A DNA stretch of 64,000 nt from Burkholderia stagnalis (GTDB taxonomy: Bacteria > Pseudomonadota > Gammaproteobacteria > Burkholderiales > Burkholderiaceae), in the NCBI RefSeq assembly GCF_902830275.1, contig NZ_CADESW010000007.1, positions 62,001-126,000 of the forward strand, written 5' to 3'. Below the pieces are notes generated by a model. It was not told where the DNA came from. It made no database searches and saw only the letters and a list, made by a program, of their open reading frames with translations. Position 1 is the stretch's first letter; each line of letters starts with the position of its first letter. Below are positions 24,273 to 33,267 of the stretch, piece after piece. The translations under genes were made by a program, and so were the position numbers.

Positions 24273-26234
24273 ATGCCCGACCGACTCGTACCCGCCACGC
24301 TCGCGTTCCGCGACGACGGCACGCTCGTCTCGCCCGCATACGGCGACATCTATCACAGCGCCGCCGGCGGAATCGCGCAGGCGAGCCATGTGTTCGTCGC
24401 GGGCAACGGCCTGCCCGCGCGCTGGCAGGGCCGGCGCACGTTCACCATCGTCGAGACCGGGTTCGGCGCCGGCTGCAATTTCCTCGCGACCTGGGCCGCG
24501 TGGCGCGACGACGCCGCGCGCTGCGAGCGGCTGCATTTCGTATCGGTGGAGAAGCATCCGTTCACGCGCGAGGACCTGCGCCGCGCCGCATCGCATGTGG
24601 TTGCGCACACAACCATTTCGGCGGACCTCGATGCGCTCGTCGATGCATGGCCGATGCTCGTGCCGGGCCTGCACCGGCTCGAATTCGACGAAGGGCGCGT
24701 CGTGCTCACGCTCGTGTTCGGCGATGCGCTCGCGATGCTGCCGAAGCTCGCGGTGCGCGCCGATGCGTTCTATCTCGACGGTTTCTCGCCGGCGAAAAAC
24801 CCCGACTTGTGGTCGGTCGACGTGTTTCGCGCGCTCGCGCGCCTCGCAGGCGAAGGCGCGACGTTCGCGACGTATACGAGTTCGGGCGACGTGAAGCATG
24901 CGCTCCTGGAAGCCAGCTTCGCCTATCGCAAGGTCGACGGCTTCGGGGGCAAGCGCGCGATGCTCGTCGGCGAATTCGCGCCGCGCTGGCAGATGCGCCG
25001 GCATGAGCCGCCGCGCGCGCTGCCGGTCGCGGCGCGTCGCGCGATCGTGATCGGCGCGGGCCTCGCGGGCTGCGCGGTGGTCGAACGGCTCGCCGCGCGC
25101 GGCTGGGACGTCACGCTGATCGAGCGGCGCGAGCGGATCGCAGCCGAAGCGTCCGGCAACCCGGCCGGCGTGTTCCATCCGCTGATGACGCGCGACGACA
25201 ACGTCGCGAGCCGGCTCACGCGCAGCGGCTTCGTCCACGCGCTCGCGCGCTGGCGTGCGCTCGAACGCGCGGGCCACCGGTTCGGGCGCAGCACGCGCGG
25301 CATGATCCATCTCGCGGAATCGGGCGACGACTTCGAGCGGATGCGCGCCGCATACGACGCGCTCGGCGTCCCGCCCGACTATGCGCAGTTGCTGAGCGCC
25401 GACGACGTGCGCGCGCGCCTGAACCTGCCGGTCGCGCACGGCGGCCTGCTGTTTCCGCACGGCGGTGCGGTGCGGCCGGCCGAATTATCCACCGCGCAGT
25501 GCGCGGCGGCCGGTGAGCGCGTGCGAATCCTCACGCGCACCGAAGTCGCGCGCCTCGAACGTCACGACTCGGGCTGGCGCGCACTCGACGATGCCGGCCG
25601 GACGCTTGCCGAGGCGCCGGCCGTCGTGCTCACGAACGCCGGCGACGCGGTGCGGCTCGCGGGCCTGCAGCACGTCGCGCTGCAGCCGGTGCGCGGGCAG
25701 CTCACGCTGCTGCCGCCGGGCAGCACCGCGCCGCTCGACTGCCCGGTGATCGGCGACGGCTACGCGGTGCCGCTCGAAGACGGCACGCTGCTGATCGGCG
25801 CGACGTTCGAACCGGACGATGTCGACCCCGCGCTGCGCCCGGCCGGCCACGCGGAAAACCTCGAGCGGGTGCGGCACCTGCTGCCGGGCCTGATCGGCGA
25901 CGTGCCCGACGTGGGCGCGCTGCACGGCCGCGTCGCGTTCCGCTGGGTGGCCGGCGACCGGCTGCCGCTGATCGGCCCGCTCGCGGACGAAACGCACGCG
26001 CTCGCGAACGCCCGCGCGCTGAGCGGCGCGAAAGCACGCGACCTGCCGCGCACCGAAGGCCTGTACGGCGCGTTCGGCTACGGCTCGCGCGGCCTCGTGT
26101 GGGCGGCGCTCGGCGCCGAGCTGATCGCGTCGCAGCTCGAAGGCGAACCGTGGCCGCTCGAACGCGAGCTCGCGGAAGCGATCGATCCCGCGCGGTTCCT
26201 GATCCGCGCGCTGCGCGCCCGCCGGGTGAGCTGA
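24273..26234 (+). CDS. mnmC: MnmC bifunctional tRNA wobble-uridine modification enzyme
   Basis: 653-aa fusion. The N-terminal domain (about 1-245) is a SAM-dependent methyltransferase (TFIVETGFGAGCNFLATW, DAFYLDGFSPAKNPDLW). The C-terminal domain (about 255-653) is an FAD oxidase (IVIGAGLAGCAVVERLAARG, and EASGNPAGVFHPLMTRDDN). It converts cmnm5(s2)U34 to nm5 and then mnm5 in tRNAs, acting downstream of MnmE/MnmG; mnmG is also in this window. ATG 24273 starts right at the family N-terminus (MPDRLVPATLAFRDDGTLVS). Confidence 0.95.
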   Translation: MPDRLVPATLAFRDDGTLVSPAYGDIYHSAAGGIAQASHVFVAGNGLPARWQGRRTFTIVETGFGAGCNFLATWAAWRDDAARCERLHFVSVEKHPFTREDLRRAASHVVAHTTISADLDALVDAWPMLVPGLHRLEFDEGRVVLTLVFGDALAMLPKLAVRADAFYLDGFSPAKNPDLWSVDVFRALARLAGEGATFATYTSSGDVKHALLEASFAYRKVDGFGGKRAMLVGEFAPRWQMRRHEPPRALPVAARRAIVIGAGLAGCAVVERLAARGWDVTLIERRERIAAEASGNPAGVFHPLMTRDDNVASRLTRSGFVHALARWRALERAGHRFGRSTRGMIHLAESGDDFERMRAAYDALGVPPDYAQLLSADDVRARLNLPVAHGGLLFPHGGAVRPAELSTAQCAAAGERVRILTRTEVARLERHDSGWRALDDAGRTLAEAPAVVLTNAGDAVRLAGLQHVALQPVRGQLTLLPPGSTAPLDCPVIGDGYAVPLEDGTLLIGATFEPDDVDPALRPAGHAENLERVRHLLPGLIGDVPDVGALHGRVAFRWVAGDRLPLIGPLADETHALANARALSGAKARDLPRTEGLYGAFGYGSRGLVWAALGAELIASQLEGEPWPLERELAEAIDPARFLIRALRARRVS

Positions 26235-26278
26235 CGCGACGCGCAGCCGCGTCACAGTGCCCCGATTCCCTCTCGCCA

Positions 26279-26306
26279 GGTTATCCACGCAAGTCTGTGG
26301 ATAACC
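26279..26306. promoter_or_regulatory. Inverted pair of DnaA-box-like sequences
   Basis: TTATCCACG (26281-26289, one mismatch) faces a perfect TTATCCACA on the minus strand (26296-26304). With flanking GG/CC the arms are GGTTATCCAC and GTGGATAACC, 8 bp apart. DnaA recognises TTWTNCACA. Whether DnaA binds here is not known; the structure could also form a hairpin after mnmC. Confidence 0.6.
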
Positions 26307-26476
26307 GCGCGGAATCCGCGCGCATTCCGTGTGCAATCACAGTGGACGTAAACTGGGCAACTCGGCACAGCTGTGAAGCGGGCCGAAAGTTACTCAACTC
26401 AACCTGCTGTGCGCGCACAGCCTGTGCAGCGGGTTATGGTTTCGCCAACGCGTTGATCTGCCAGCGTAAACCGAAG

Positions 26477-26485
26477 TTATCCACA
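26477..26485 (+). promoter_or_regulatory. DnaA box (perfect consensus)
   Basis: TTATCCACA matches the high-affinity DnaA site exactly. It lies about 170 bp from the inverted pair at 26281-26304 and just before an AT-rich patch. Confidence 0.6.
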
Positions 26486-26910
26486 GAATTCCGCGTGCCT
26501 TGTTAACTTCTACTACGTATATATACAGGTAAACCTTTGAATCGAAAGGCAAGCCGTCCTGCCGGCCGGCCAATCTGCCGATCATTGGATAGCCGACCCG
26601 AAAACCTGTGGCACAATCGGTTTCCTTCGCGTTCGTCCGGCCAGGCGCCGGACATGCTTCAATGGAACGGTCGGCAGGATTTCGAATCTGAGTCTTCGAG
26701 ATCGCGCTGTCCATTCACACACCAGGCCGACAATCCAGATCGGCGAATCTGAACGACATCCCCGCCAGGCGGCGGAGCAGGCAGTTCCCATGTCCTGCCG
26801 TCGTACACAACAATCATCTTCGGGGCGACACCCAGCCGGCGTGCATCTCAGCGTTGACGCTTGACCCCGCGTCGCTGGCGGTTGCTTCCAACCAAGGAGA
26901 AGTCACCACG

Positions 26911-28125
26911 ATGAAGTCGGCGTTCTCATTCCTGCCCAATTGGCCGCTCGCACCGGATGCTGTGTTCTGGGCCGGGCTCGCGCTGTTCGCCGCCGGCCTG
27001 TGCGGCGAGCTGTGCTATCGCGCATGGCGGCTGCCGCGCATCACCGGGTATGCGGTGATCGGCCTCATCGCAGGGTCGTTCGGGTTCGGCGTGATCGACG
27101 CCAGCACCGACGAAACCTCCCGCCTGCTGATCGACGTCGCGCTCGGCCTGCTGCTGTTCGAGCTCGGCAGCCGGCTCGACCTGCGCTGGATCCGCCGCAA
27201 TCCGTGGCTGATCGCGTCGAGCCTCGCCGAAGCCACGCTCACCTTCCTGTTCGTGTTGTTCGTGCTGCTCGGGCTCGGCGTGTCGGGCATGGTCGCGCTC
27301 GTGCTGGCGGCGATTTCGATCGCCACGTCGCCGTCGATGGTGATCCAGCTGAAGACCGAACTGCGCGCGGAAGGGCAGGTGTCGCAGCGCCTGATCACGC
27401 TGACCGCACTGAACAGCGTCTATGCGGTCGTGCTCACCAAGCTCGTGACGAGCTGGCTGCACCAGGAGGCGTACGGCAACGTGTTCGCGACGATCCTGCA
27501 GCCGGTTTACCTGTTGGCGGGTTCGTTCATCGTTGCGTACATCGTCGCGCGCGCGTGCAATTACCTGTTCCGCCACATGACCGCGACGATGCGCGACGAG
27601 CATTCGTTCGTTGCGCTGTTCGGCCTCGTGATGATCGCGATCGCGGTCGCACAGGCGCTGAAGCTGTCGACGCTGCTCACGCTGCTGCTCGCCGGCATCA
27701 TCGTGAAGAACCTCGAGGCGCGCCCGCAACTGTGGCCCGAGCATTTCGGCACGGCCGGCTGGCTGCTGACGGTGGTGCTGTTCGTGCTCACGCTGACCTC
27801 GTTCACGTGGGGCGACATCGCGCTCGGCGGGCTGCTCGCGATCGCGCTGATCGTCACGCGGCTCGTCGCGAAACTCGCCGGCGTGGTCGCGTTCGCGAAG
27901 CCGAGCGGCATCGGGATGAAGCAGGGCGTCGCGCTCGGCCTCGCGCTGTCGCCGATGTCCGCGCTCGCGTACCTGCTCGTCGACGACACCTACCAGCTCT
28001 ACCCGAATTTCGATCCGCACCTGCGCGCGATCGTGATGTGCGCGATCGTGGTCCTGCAGCTCGTCGGCCCGTTCCTCGTCTACCGCTGCCTGTCGGCGGT
28101 CGGCGAACGCAGCGACAGCAACTGA
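26911..28125 (+). CDS. CPA2-family cation:proton antiporter (KefB/NapA-like)
   Basis: 404-aa polytopic membrane protein with about 12 hydrophobic segments. Family features: LPRITGYAVIGLIAGSFGFG (first repeat), VALGLLLFELGSRLDLRWI, and the broken-helix region VLAAISIATSPSMVIQ. It lacks a C-terminal TrkA-N (RCK) domain. CPA2 members exchange Na+ or K+ for protons. ATG 26911 has an AAGGAGA Shine-Dalgarno 10-16 bases upstream. The next gene begins 15 bases after its stop, suggesting an operon. Ion specificity cannot be read. Confidence 0.88.
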   Translation: MKSAFSFLPNWPLAPDAVFWAGLALFAAGLCGELCYRAWRLPRITGYAVIGLIAGSFGFGVIDASTDETSRLLIDVALGLLLFELGSRLDLRWIRRNPWLIASSLAEATLTFLFVLFVLLGLGVSGMVALVLAAISIATSPSMVIQLKTELRAEGQVSQRLITLTALNSVYAVVLTKLVTSWLHQEAYGNVFATILQPVYLLAGSFIVAYIVARACNYLFRHMTATMRDEHSFVALFGLVMIAIAVAQALKLSTLLTLLLAGIIVKNLEARPQLWPEHFGTAGWLLTVVLFVLTLTSFTWGDIALGGLLAIALIVTRLVAKLAGVVAFAKPSGIGMKQGVALGLALSPMSALAYLLVDDTYQLYPNFDPHLRAIVMCAIVVLQLVGPFLVYRCLSAVGERSDSN

Positions 28126-29256
<1,131 letters not shown>

Positions 29257-29356
29257 AAATATGTTTTGCCAATTACAGGCTCGACCGGCCGGCGATTCGC
29301 TGAACGAAGGTTGACGCAGGTCAATCGCGAAATCGTTTGCCGGGCGCGCGCCGGTC

Positions 29357-29365
29357 TGTGGATAA
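29357..29365 (-). promoter_or_regulatory. DnaA box (perfect consensus)
   Basis: TGTGGATAA, the reverse complement of TTATCCACA. It is located about 100 bp after the YbdK-like gene. Confidence 0.55.
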
Positions 29366-29525
29366 CCCGGGATTCTTCAGCAAAGTCAATGGCATGCCGA
29401 ACGGATAACCCGGTGGATCGCCAATCCGCGGCGCCCGCCCGGCCGAGGCGCGAAAATGCGTGCCGATGCTGCCTCGCCGGTTGGAGTTAATCCTCGCACA
29501 ATCGATTTCCGGTCTTATTCAGCCG

Positions 29526-29534
29526 TTATCCACA
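29526..29534 (+). promoter_or_regulatory. DnaA box (perfect consensus)
   Basis: TTATCCACA, 238 bp upstream of the MarR-type gene, in inverted orientation to the box at 29357. Confidence 0.55.
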
Positions 29535-29763
29535 GATTGGAGGGGATAACTTAGCTGTGCGATTTTCCGCTCTCGCTTAGAATGTCGGCTTTGCGGACGC
29601 CGGAACGACGCGTGTTTCACCGGTGCCGCGCTGGCGGCCGCCGTGTGTGCCTCGCGACGGCCGTGTTGGATGCGTTCGATGGAGCGCGTTCCTTTTGAGA
29701 TAGAAACTCGATCTCCACACTACGGCTGCCCGGGATGACGGGCGGCGTCAAAGCGAAAAGACT

Positions 29764-30408
29764 ATGAGCGAAGGCGTTTACGGGAATCAGGCTGCGGGGC
29801 GCGTGACCCACAGTTTGCTGCGATTGAGTACGGCCATGCGGAGCCAGGCATGGGATTGGGCGGAAGGCGCGGGCCTCACGCCGACGCAGGGCGAGATCCT
29901 CGTGCTGCTCCTGCAGCGCAAGGGCCCGATGCGGCTCGGCGAGATCGCACGCGAGACGCAGCTCACCGCGGCGACCACGAGCGATGCGGTCAGCACGCTC
30001 GAGACCAAGGGCCTCGTCGAGAAGCGCCGTGCGCTGGACGACGGCCGCGCGCTGGCGGTGCGGCTCTCCGCCCGCGGCCGCACCGCGGCGAAGAAGGCGC
30101 TGCAGTGGCCGGAATTCCTGACCAAGGCCGTCGGCACGCTCGGCACGGACGAGCAGGGCGCGCTGTACCGCGCGCTGCTGAAGACGCTGCGCGAGCTGCA
30201 GGTGGCCGGCGCGACGCCGCCGCACCGGATGTGCGTGACGTGCGCGCACTTCCAGCCGTCGAAGGCGCCGAAGAAGGGCGCCGCCGCGCACTATTGCGCG
30301 GCGCTCGACCTGACGCTCGCCGACAGCGACCTGCGCCTCGATTGTTCCGTACACGAAGAAGCCGACGCCGCGACGCAGAAGAAGATCTGGAAGATCTTCG
30401 CGGCCTGA
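29764..30408 (+). CDS. MarR-family regulator with C-terminal cysteine-rich extension
   Basis: 214-aa protein. The winged-helix MarR domain covers about 10-145 (LTPTQGEILVLLLQRKG, LGEIARETQLTAATTSDAVSTLETKGLVEKRRALDDGRA). A C-terminal extension carries C157-x2-C160, C178 and C194, with H176 and H197 nearby, arranged like a metal or Fe-S ligand set. That suggests a metal- or redox-sensing regulator. The gene precedes a class I glutamine amidotransferase by 25 bases. The target genes are unknown. Confidence 0.88.
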   Translation: MSEGVYGNQAAGRVTHSLLRLSTAMRSQAWDWAEGAGLTPTQGEILVLLLQRKGPMRLGEIARETQLTAATTSDAVSTLETKGLVEKRRALDDGRALAVRLSARGRTAAKKALQWPEFLTKAVGTLGTDEQGALYRALLKTLRELQVAGATPPHRMCVTCAHFQPSKAPKKGAAAHYCAALDLTLADSDLRLDCSVHEEADAATQKKIWKIFAA

Positions 30409-30433
30409 CGTCCGTCGATCGACCGGGAGGCCG

Positions 30434-31147
30434 ATGATGAGCGCTGAAGTCGTGGCGATTCGCCATGTGCATTTCGAGGATCTCGGCAGTTTCGAGCAAG
30501 TGCTCGGCGAGCGGGGCCGGCGGGTGCGTTACGTCGACGTCGGCGCGTCACGGTTCGAGGTGCTCGACGTCCTGCAGCCATCGCTGCTGGTCGTGCTCGG
30601 CGGGCCGCTCAGCGTGTACGACGACGCGCAGTATCCGACTATCGCGCCGCTTGCGGCGCTCGTCAGGCAGCGCATCGACGCGGGGCTGCCGATCCTCGGC
30701 ATCTGTCTCGGTGCGCAGTTCATCGCTCATGCGCTCGGCGCGCGCGTCTATCCGGCCGCGCAGAAAGAGCTCGGCTGGGCGCCGCTCGCGCTGACCGACG
30801 CGGGCCGCGCGTCCGCGCTGCGGCATCTCGACGGCGCGTCGACGTCGATGCTGCACTGGCACGGCGACACCTTCGACCTGCCGGGCGGCGCGATCCACCT
30901 CGCGTCGACGCCCGCGTGCCGTCACCAGGCGTTCGCCTGGGGGCAGCACGTGCTGGCGCTGCAATGTCATCCCGAGATCCGCGCCGATCGCTTCGAACCC
31001 TGGTTGATCGGCAATGCCGGCGAAATCGCCGCGACGCCGGGCATCGACGCGCACCAATTGCGCTGCGACACCGTGCAGCACGGCCCGGTGCTGGAAGCCG
31101 CAGCACGCCGCATGTTCGCGGAATGGCTCGACGGCGTCGGCGTTTGA
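30434..31147 (+). CDS. Class I glutamine amidotransferase-like protein
   Basis: 237-aa stand-alone GATase1 domain resembling the GuaA amidotransferase part. The catalytic triad is visible: C91 in GICLGAQ, H179 and E181 in QCHPEIR. The oxyanion region VLGGPLSVYDD is at about 54-64. Stand-alone members hydrolyse glutamine or gamma-glutamyl compounds; the partner or substrate is not evident. The start is ATGATG at 30434, 25 bases after the MarR-type gene, with GGGAGG before it, so the two are probably co-transcribed. Confidence 0.88.
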   Translation: MMSAEVVAIRHVHFEDLGSFEQVLGERGRRVRYVDVGASRFEVLDVLQPSLLVVLGGPLSVYDDAQYPTIAPLAALVRQRIDAGLPILGICLGAQFIAHALGARVYPAAQKELGWAPLALTDAGRASALRHLDGASTSMLHWHGDTFDLPGGAIHLASTPACRHQAFAWGQHVLALQCHPEIRADRFEPWLIGNAGEIAATPGIDAHQLRCDTVQHGPVLEAAARRMFAEWLDGVGV

Positions 31148-31185
31148 CGCGCACGCCGCGGGCGTGACGCCGGCGGCGATTCCGG

Positions 31186-31325
31186 TCGCTGGTCGCACTT
31201 CGCCGGTCGCACCTCGCTGGCCGCACTTCGCCGGCTGCACCTGGCTGGCCATACCTCGCCGGTCGTACCTCGCCGGTCGTACCTCGCCGACCGTACCTCG
31301 CCGACCGCACCTCGCCGACCGCACC
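31186..31325. repeat. 14-bp minisatellite, ten tandem copies
   Basis: Ten head-to-tail units of consensus TCGCCGGTCGTACC fill 31186-31325 exactly. Units 6-7 are identical, as are units 9-10; the earlier ones vary mainly at positions 5, 7-8 and 10-11. The array starts 39 bp after the amidotransferase stop and ends 94 bp before the oxidoreductase. A 14-bp unit would shift any reading frame, so it is not a coding repeat. Confidence 0.93.
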
Positions 31326-31419
31326 TGACCATCCGTTTACGGCCGACCCCGCGTCCTGCACGCTTCGCACCCGCGTGCTACGCTCAGCCGCTCCTTTCCT
31401 TTCCCAGCGAGCGGCATCC

Positions 31420-32532
31420 ATGACTGCGCTGTTTTCTCCGTTCACGCTGCGCGGCGTGACTGTTCCGAACCGTATCGTCGTATCGCCGATGTGCCAGTAT
31501 TCCGCCGAGCGCGGCGAGGCGACCGACTGGCACATGATCCACCTCGGCCATCTCGCGCTGTCGGGCGCAGGCCTGCTCTGCATCGAGGCGACCGCGGTCG
31601 AGCCGGACGGGCGCATCACGCATGCCGACCTCGGCCTGTGGGACGACGTCACCGAAGCCGCGCTGAAACCGGTGCTGGCGGCGATCCGCAAGCATGCGCC
31701 GATCCGCGTCGCGATGCAGCTGTCGCACGCAGGGCGCAAGGCGTCGAGCCAGGTGCCGTGGAACGGGGGCCAGCTGGTTCCGGTCGCCGACGGCGGGTGG
31801 CTGCCGCATGCGCCGTCCGACGTGCCGCACAAGGACGGCGAGACGCCGCCGCTCGCGCTCGACACCGCGGGCCTGAACCGGATCCGCGACGCGTTCGCGG
31901 CCGCCGCGAAGCGCGCGGCGCGGCTCGGCATCGACGCGATCGAAGTGCACGCGGCGCACGGCTACCTGCTGCACCAGTTCCTGTCGCCGCTCGCGAACCG
32001 GCGCACCGACGCGTACGGCGGCTCGCGCGAGAACCGGATGCGCTTTCCGCTCGAGATCTTCGAGATCGTGCGCGCGGCGTTTCCGGAGGACCGGCCGGTA
32101 GGCGTGCGCGTGTCGGCCACCGACTGGGTCGAGGGCGGCTGGGAGCTCGACGATACGATCGCGTTCGCGCATGAACTGAAGCAGCGCGGCTGCGACTGGA
32201 TCGACGTGTCGTCGGGCGGCGTGTCGCCGCTGCAGAAGATCCCGCTGTCGCCGGGTTACCAGGTGCCGTTCGCGCAGGCGGTGAAGCACGCGGTCGACAT
32301 GCCGACGATCGCGGTCGGCCTGATCAACGAGCCCGAGCACGCGAACCGGCTGGTCGAGGCGGGCGACGCCGACTTCGTCGCGATGGCGCGCGCGATGCTG
32401 TACGACCCGCGCTGGCCGTGGCACGCGGCGGCCCAACTCGGCGCGCAGGTGACGGCGCCGCCGCAGTACTGGCGCTCGCAGCCGCGCGAGCACAAGGTGC
32501 TGTTCGGCGATATCGCGTTCGGTCAGCGCTGA
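31420..32532 (+). CDS. NADH:flavin oxidoreductase, old yellow enzyme family (NamA/YqjM-like)
   Basis: 370-aa FMN-dependent TIM-barrel ene-reductase. Recognisable blocks: NRIVVSPMCQYSAERGEATDWH (about 17-38, including the YqjM-class Cys near FMN), QLSHAGRKAS (about 101-110), IEVHAAHGYLLHQFLSPLANRRTDAYGG (about 175-202) and DFVAMARAMLYDPRWPW. Such enzymes reduce activated C=C bonds using NAD(P)H. ATG 31420 begins at the usual N-terminus (TALFSPFTLRGVTVPNRI). A strong terminator follows. Confidence 0.93.
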   Translation: MTALFSPFTLRGVTVPNRIVVSPMCQYSAERGEATDWHMIHLGHLALSGAGLLCIEATAVEPDGRITHADLGLWDDVTEAALKPVLAAIRKHAPIRVAMQLSHAGRKASSQVPWNGGQLVPVADGGWLPHAPSDVPHKDGETPPLALDTAGLNRIRDAFAAAAKRAARLGIDAIEVHAAHGYLLHQFLSPLANRRTDAYGGSRENRMRFPLEIFEIVRAAFPEDRPVGVRVSATDWVEGGWELDDTIAFAHELKQRGCDWIDVSSGGVSPLQKIPLSPGYQVPFAQAVKHAVDMPTIAVGLINEPEHANRLVEAGDADFVAMARAMLYDPRWPWHAAAQLGAQVTAPPQYWRSQPREHKVLFGDIAFGQR

Positions 32533-32601
32533 ATGCGTGCGCGATGTTGAACGAAGCAAGCACGACCGTGTAGGATGCGGGTGATTCGCCGCATGCCCTG
32601 A

Positions 32602-32627
32602 CGCGGCGCCGATCGGCGCCGCGTTTT
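32602..32627 (+). terminator. Rho-independent terminator after the oxidoreductase
   Basis: CGCGGCGCC-GATC-GGCGCCGCG is a perfect 9-bp stem followed by TTTT (32624-32627). It lies about 70 bases after the oxidoreductase stop and before the SET-domain gene. Confidence 0.8.
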
Positions 32628-32712
32628 CATTTCCGGCGTGCGGTGCGTGCGCGAAGCATGGCCGCCGCGGCGGCCGGTTCCCTTTCAAGTCGTCTTCACA
32701 AGGATTCGTTCG

Positions 32713-33237
32713 ATGAGTTCACGCAGGATCGCGGTGCGCCGCTCGGGAGTACACGGCAGGGGCGTGTTCGCCGTGGCGCCGCTCAAGGCCGGCGAGCGCG
32801 TTGTGGAATACAAGGGCGAACGAATTTCGTGGAAGGAAGCGCTGCGCCGCCATCCGCACGATCCGAACGAGCCGAACCATACGTTCTACTTCGCGCTCGA
32901 GGAAGGCGGCGTGATCGACGGCAAGGTCGACGGCAACAGTGCGCGCTGGATCAACCATTCGTGCGCGCCGAACTGCGAGGCGGAGGAGCTCGAAGGCCGC
33001 GTGTACATCCACGCGCTGCGCGACATCGAGCCGGAAGAGGAACTGTTCTACGACTACGGCCTCGTGATCGATGCGAAGCTGACCAAGAAGCTCAAGCGCG
33101 AATACGCGTGCCACTGCGGCGCGCAGGCGTGTCGCGGCACGCTGCTCGCGACGGCCGACGCGGACGCGAAGAAGAAAAAGAAGAAGGCCGACGCGAAGCC
33201 GAAGGACAAGTCGAAAGACAAGAAAAAGAAGAAGTGA
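32713..33237 (+). CDS. SET-domain protein (putative protein-lysine methyltransferase)
   Basis: 174-aa bacterial SET protein. SET motifs: SGVHGRGVFA (about 11-20), ARWINHSCAPNCEA (N81-H82-S83, C84, C88) and ELFYDYG (110-116). A post-SET C133-x-C135-x4-C140 motif together with C84 gives a complete zinc site, as in eukaryotic histone methyltransferases. The tail (after about 150) is an Ala/Asp/Lys-rich stretch ending in KKKKK. ATG 32713 starts just before the fold; the upstream frame looks non-coding. The substrate is unknown; HU-like nucleoid or ribosomal proteins are possibilities only. Confidence 0.9.
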   Translation: MSSRRIAVRRSGVHGRGVFAVAPLKAGERVVEYKGERISWKEALRRHPHDPNEPNHTFYFALEEGGVIDGKVDGNSARWINHSCAPNCEAEELEGRVYIHALRDIEPEEELFYDYGLVIDAKLTKKLKREYACHCGAQACRGTLLATADADAKKKKKKADAKPKDKSKDKKKKK

Positions 33238-33242
33238 GCGGC

Positions 33243-33259
33243 GGCGCACGCCGTGCGCC
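33243..33259. terminator. Perfect hairpin between convergent SET and histidine kinase genes
   Basis: GGCGCAC-GCC-GTGCGCC, a 7-bp stem lying six bases after the SET stop and 9 bases from the kinase stop. No U-tract. Confidence 0.4.
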
Positions 33260-33267
33260 ACCCGTCT

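Larger units (their letters stand above)
26235..26910. other. Long intergenic region with paired DnaA boxes
   Basis: 676 bp without a convincing gene. It contains GGTTATCCAC...GTGGATAACC (inverted 10-bp arms), one further TTATCCACA, and an AT-rich stretch at about 26500-26535 (ctactacgtatatatacagg). The last ~150 bp hold the leader of the antiporter gene. No tRNA or small-ORF signal was seen. Confidence 0.6.
29257..29763. other. Intergenic region with a second pair of DnaA boxes
   Basis: 507 bp without a supported gene. It holds a minus-strand perfect DnaA box (29357-29365) and a plus-strand one (29526-29534), followed by an AT-richer stretch and the leader of the MarR-type gene. The pair mirrors that at 26281-26485 on the other side of the antiporter/YbdK genes. 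Confidence 0.55.
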
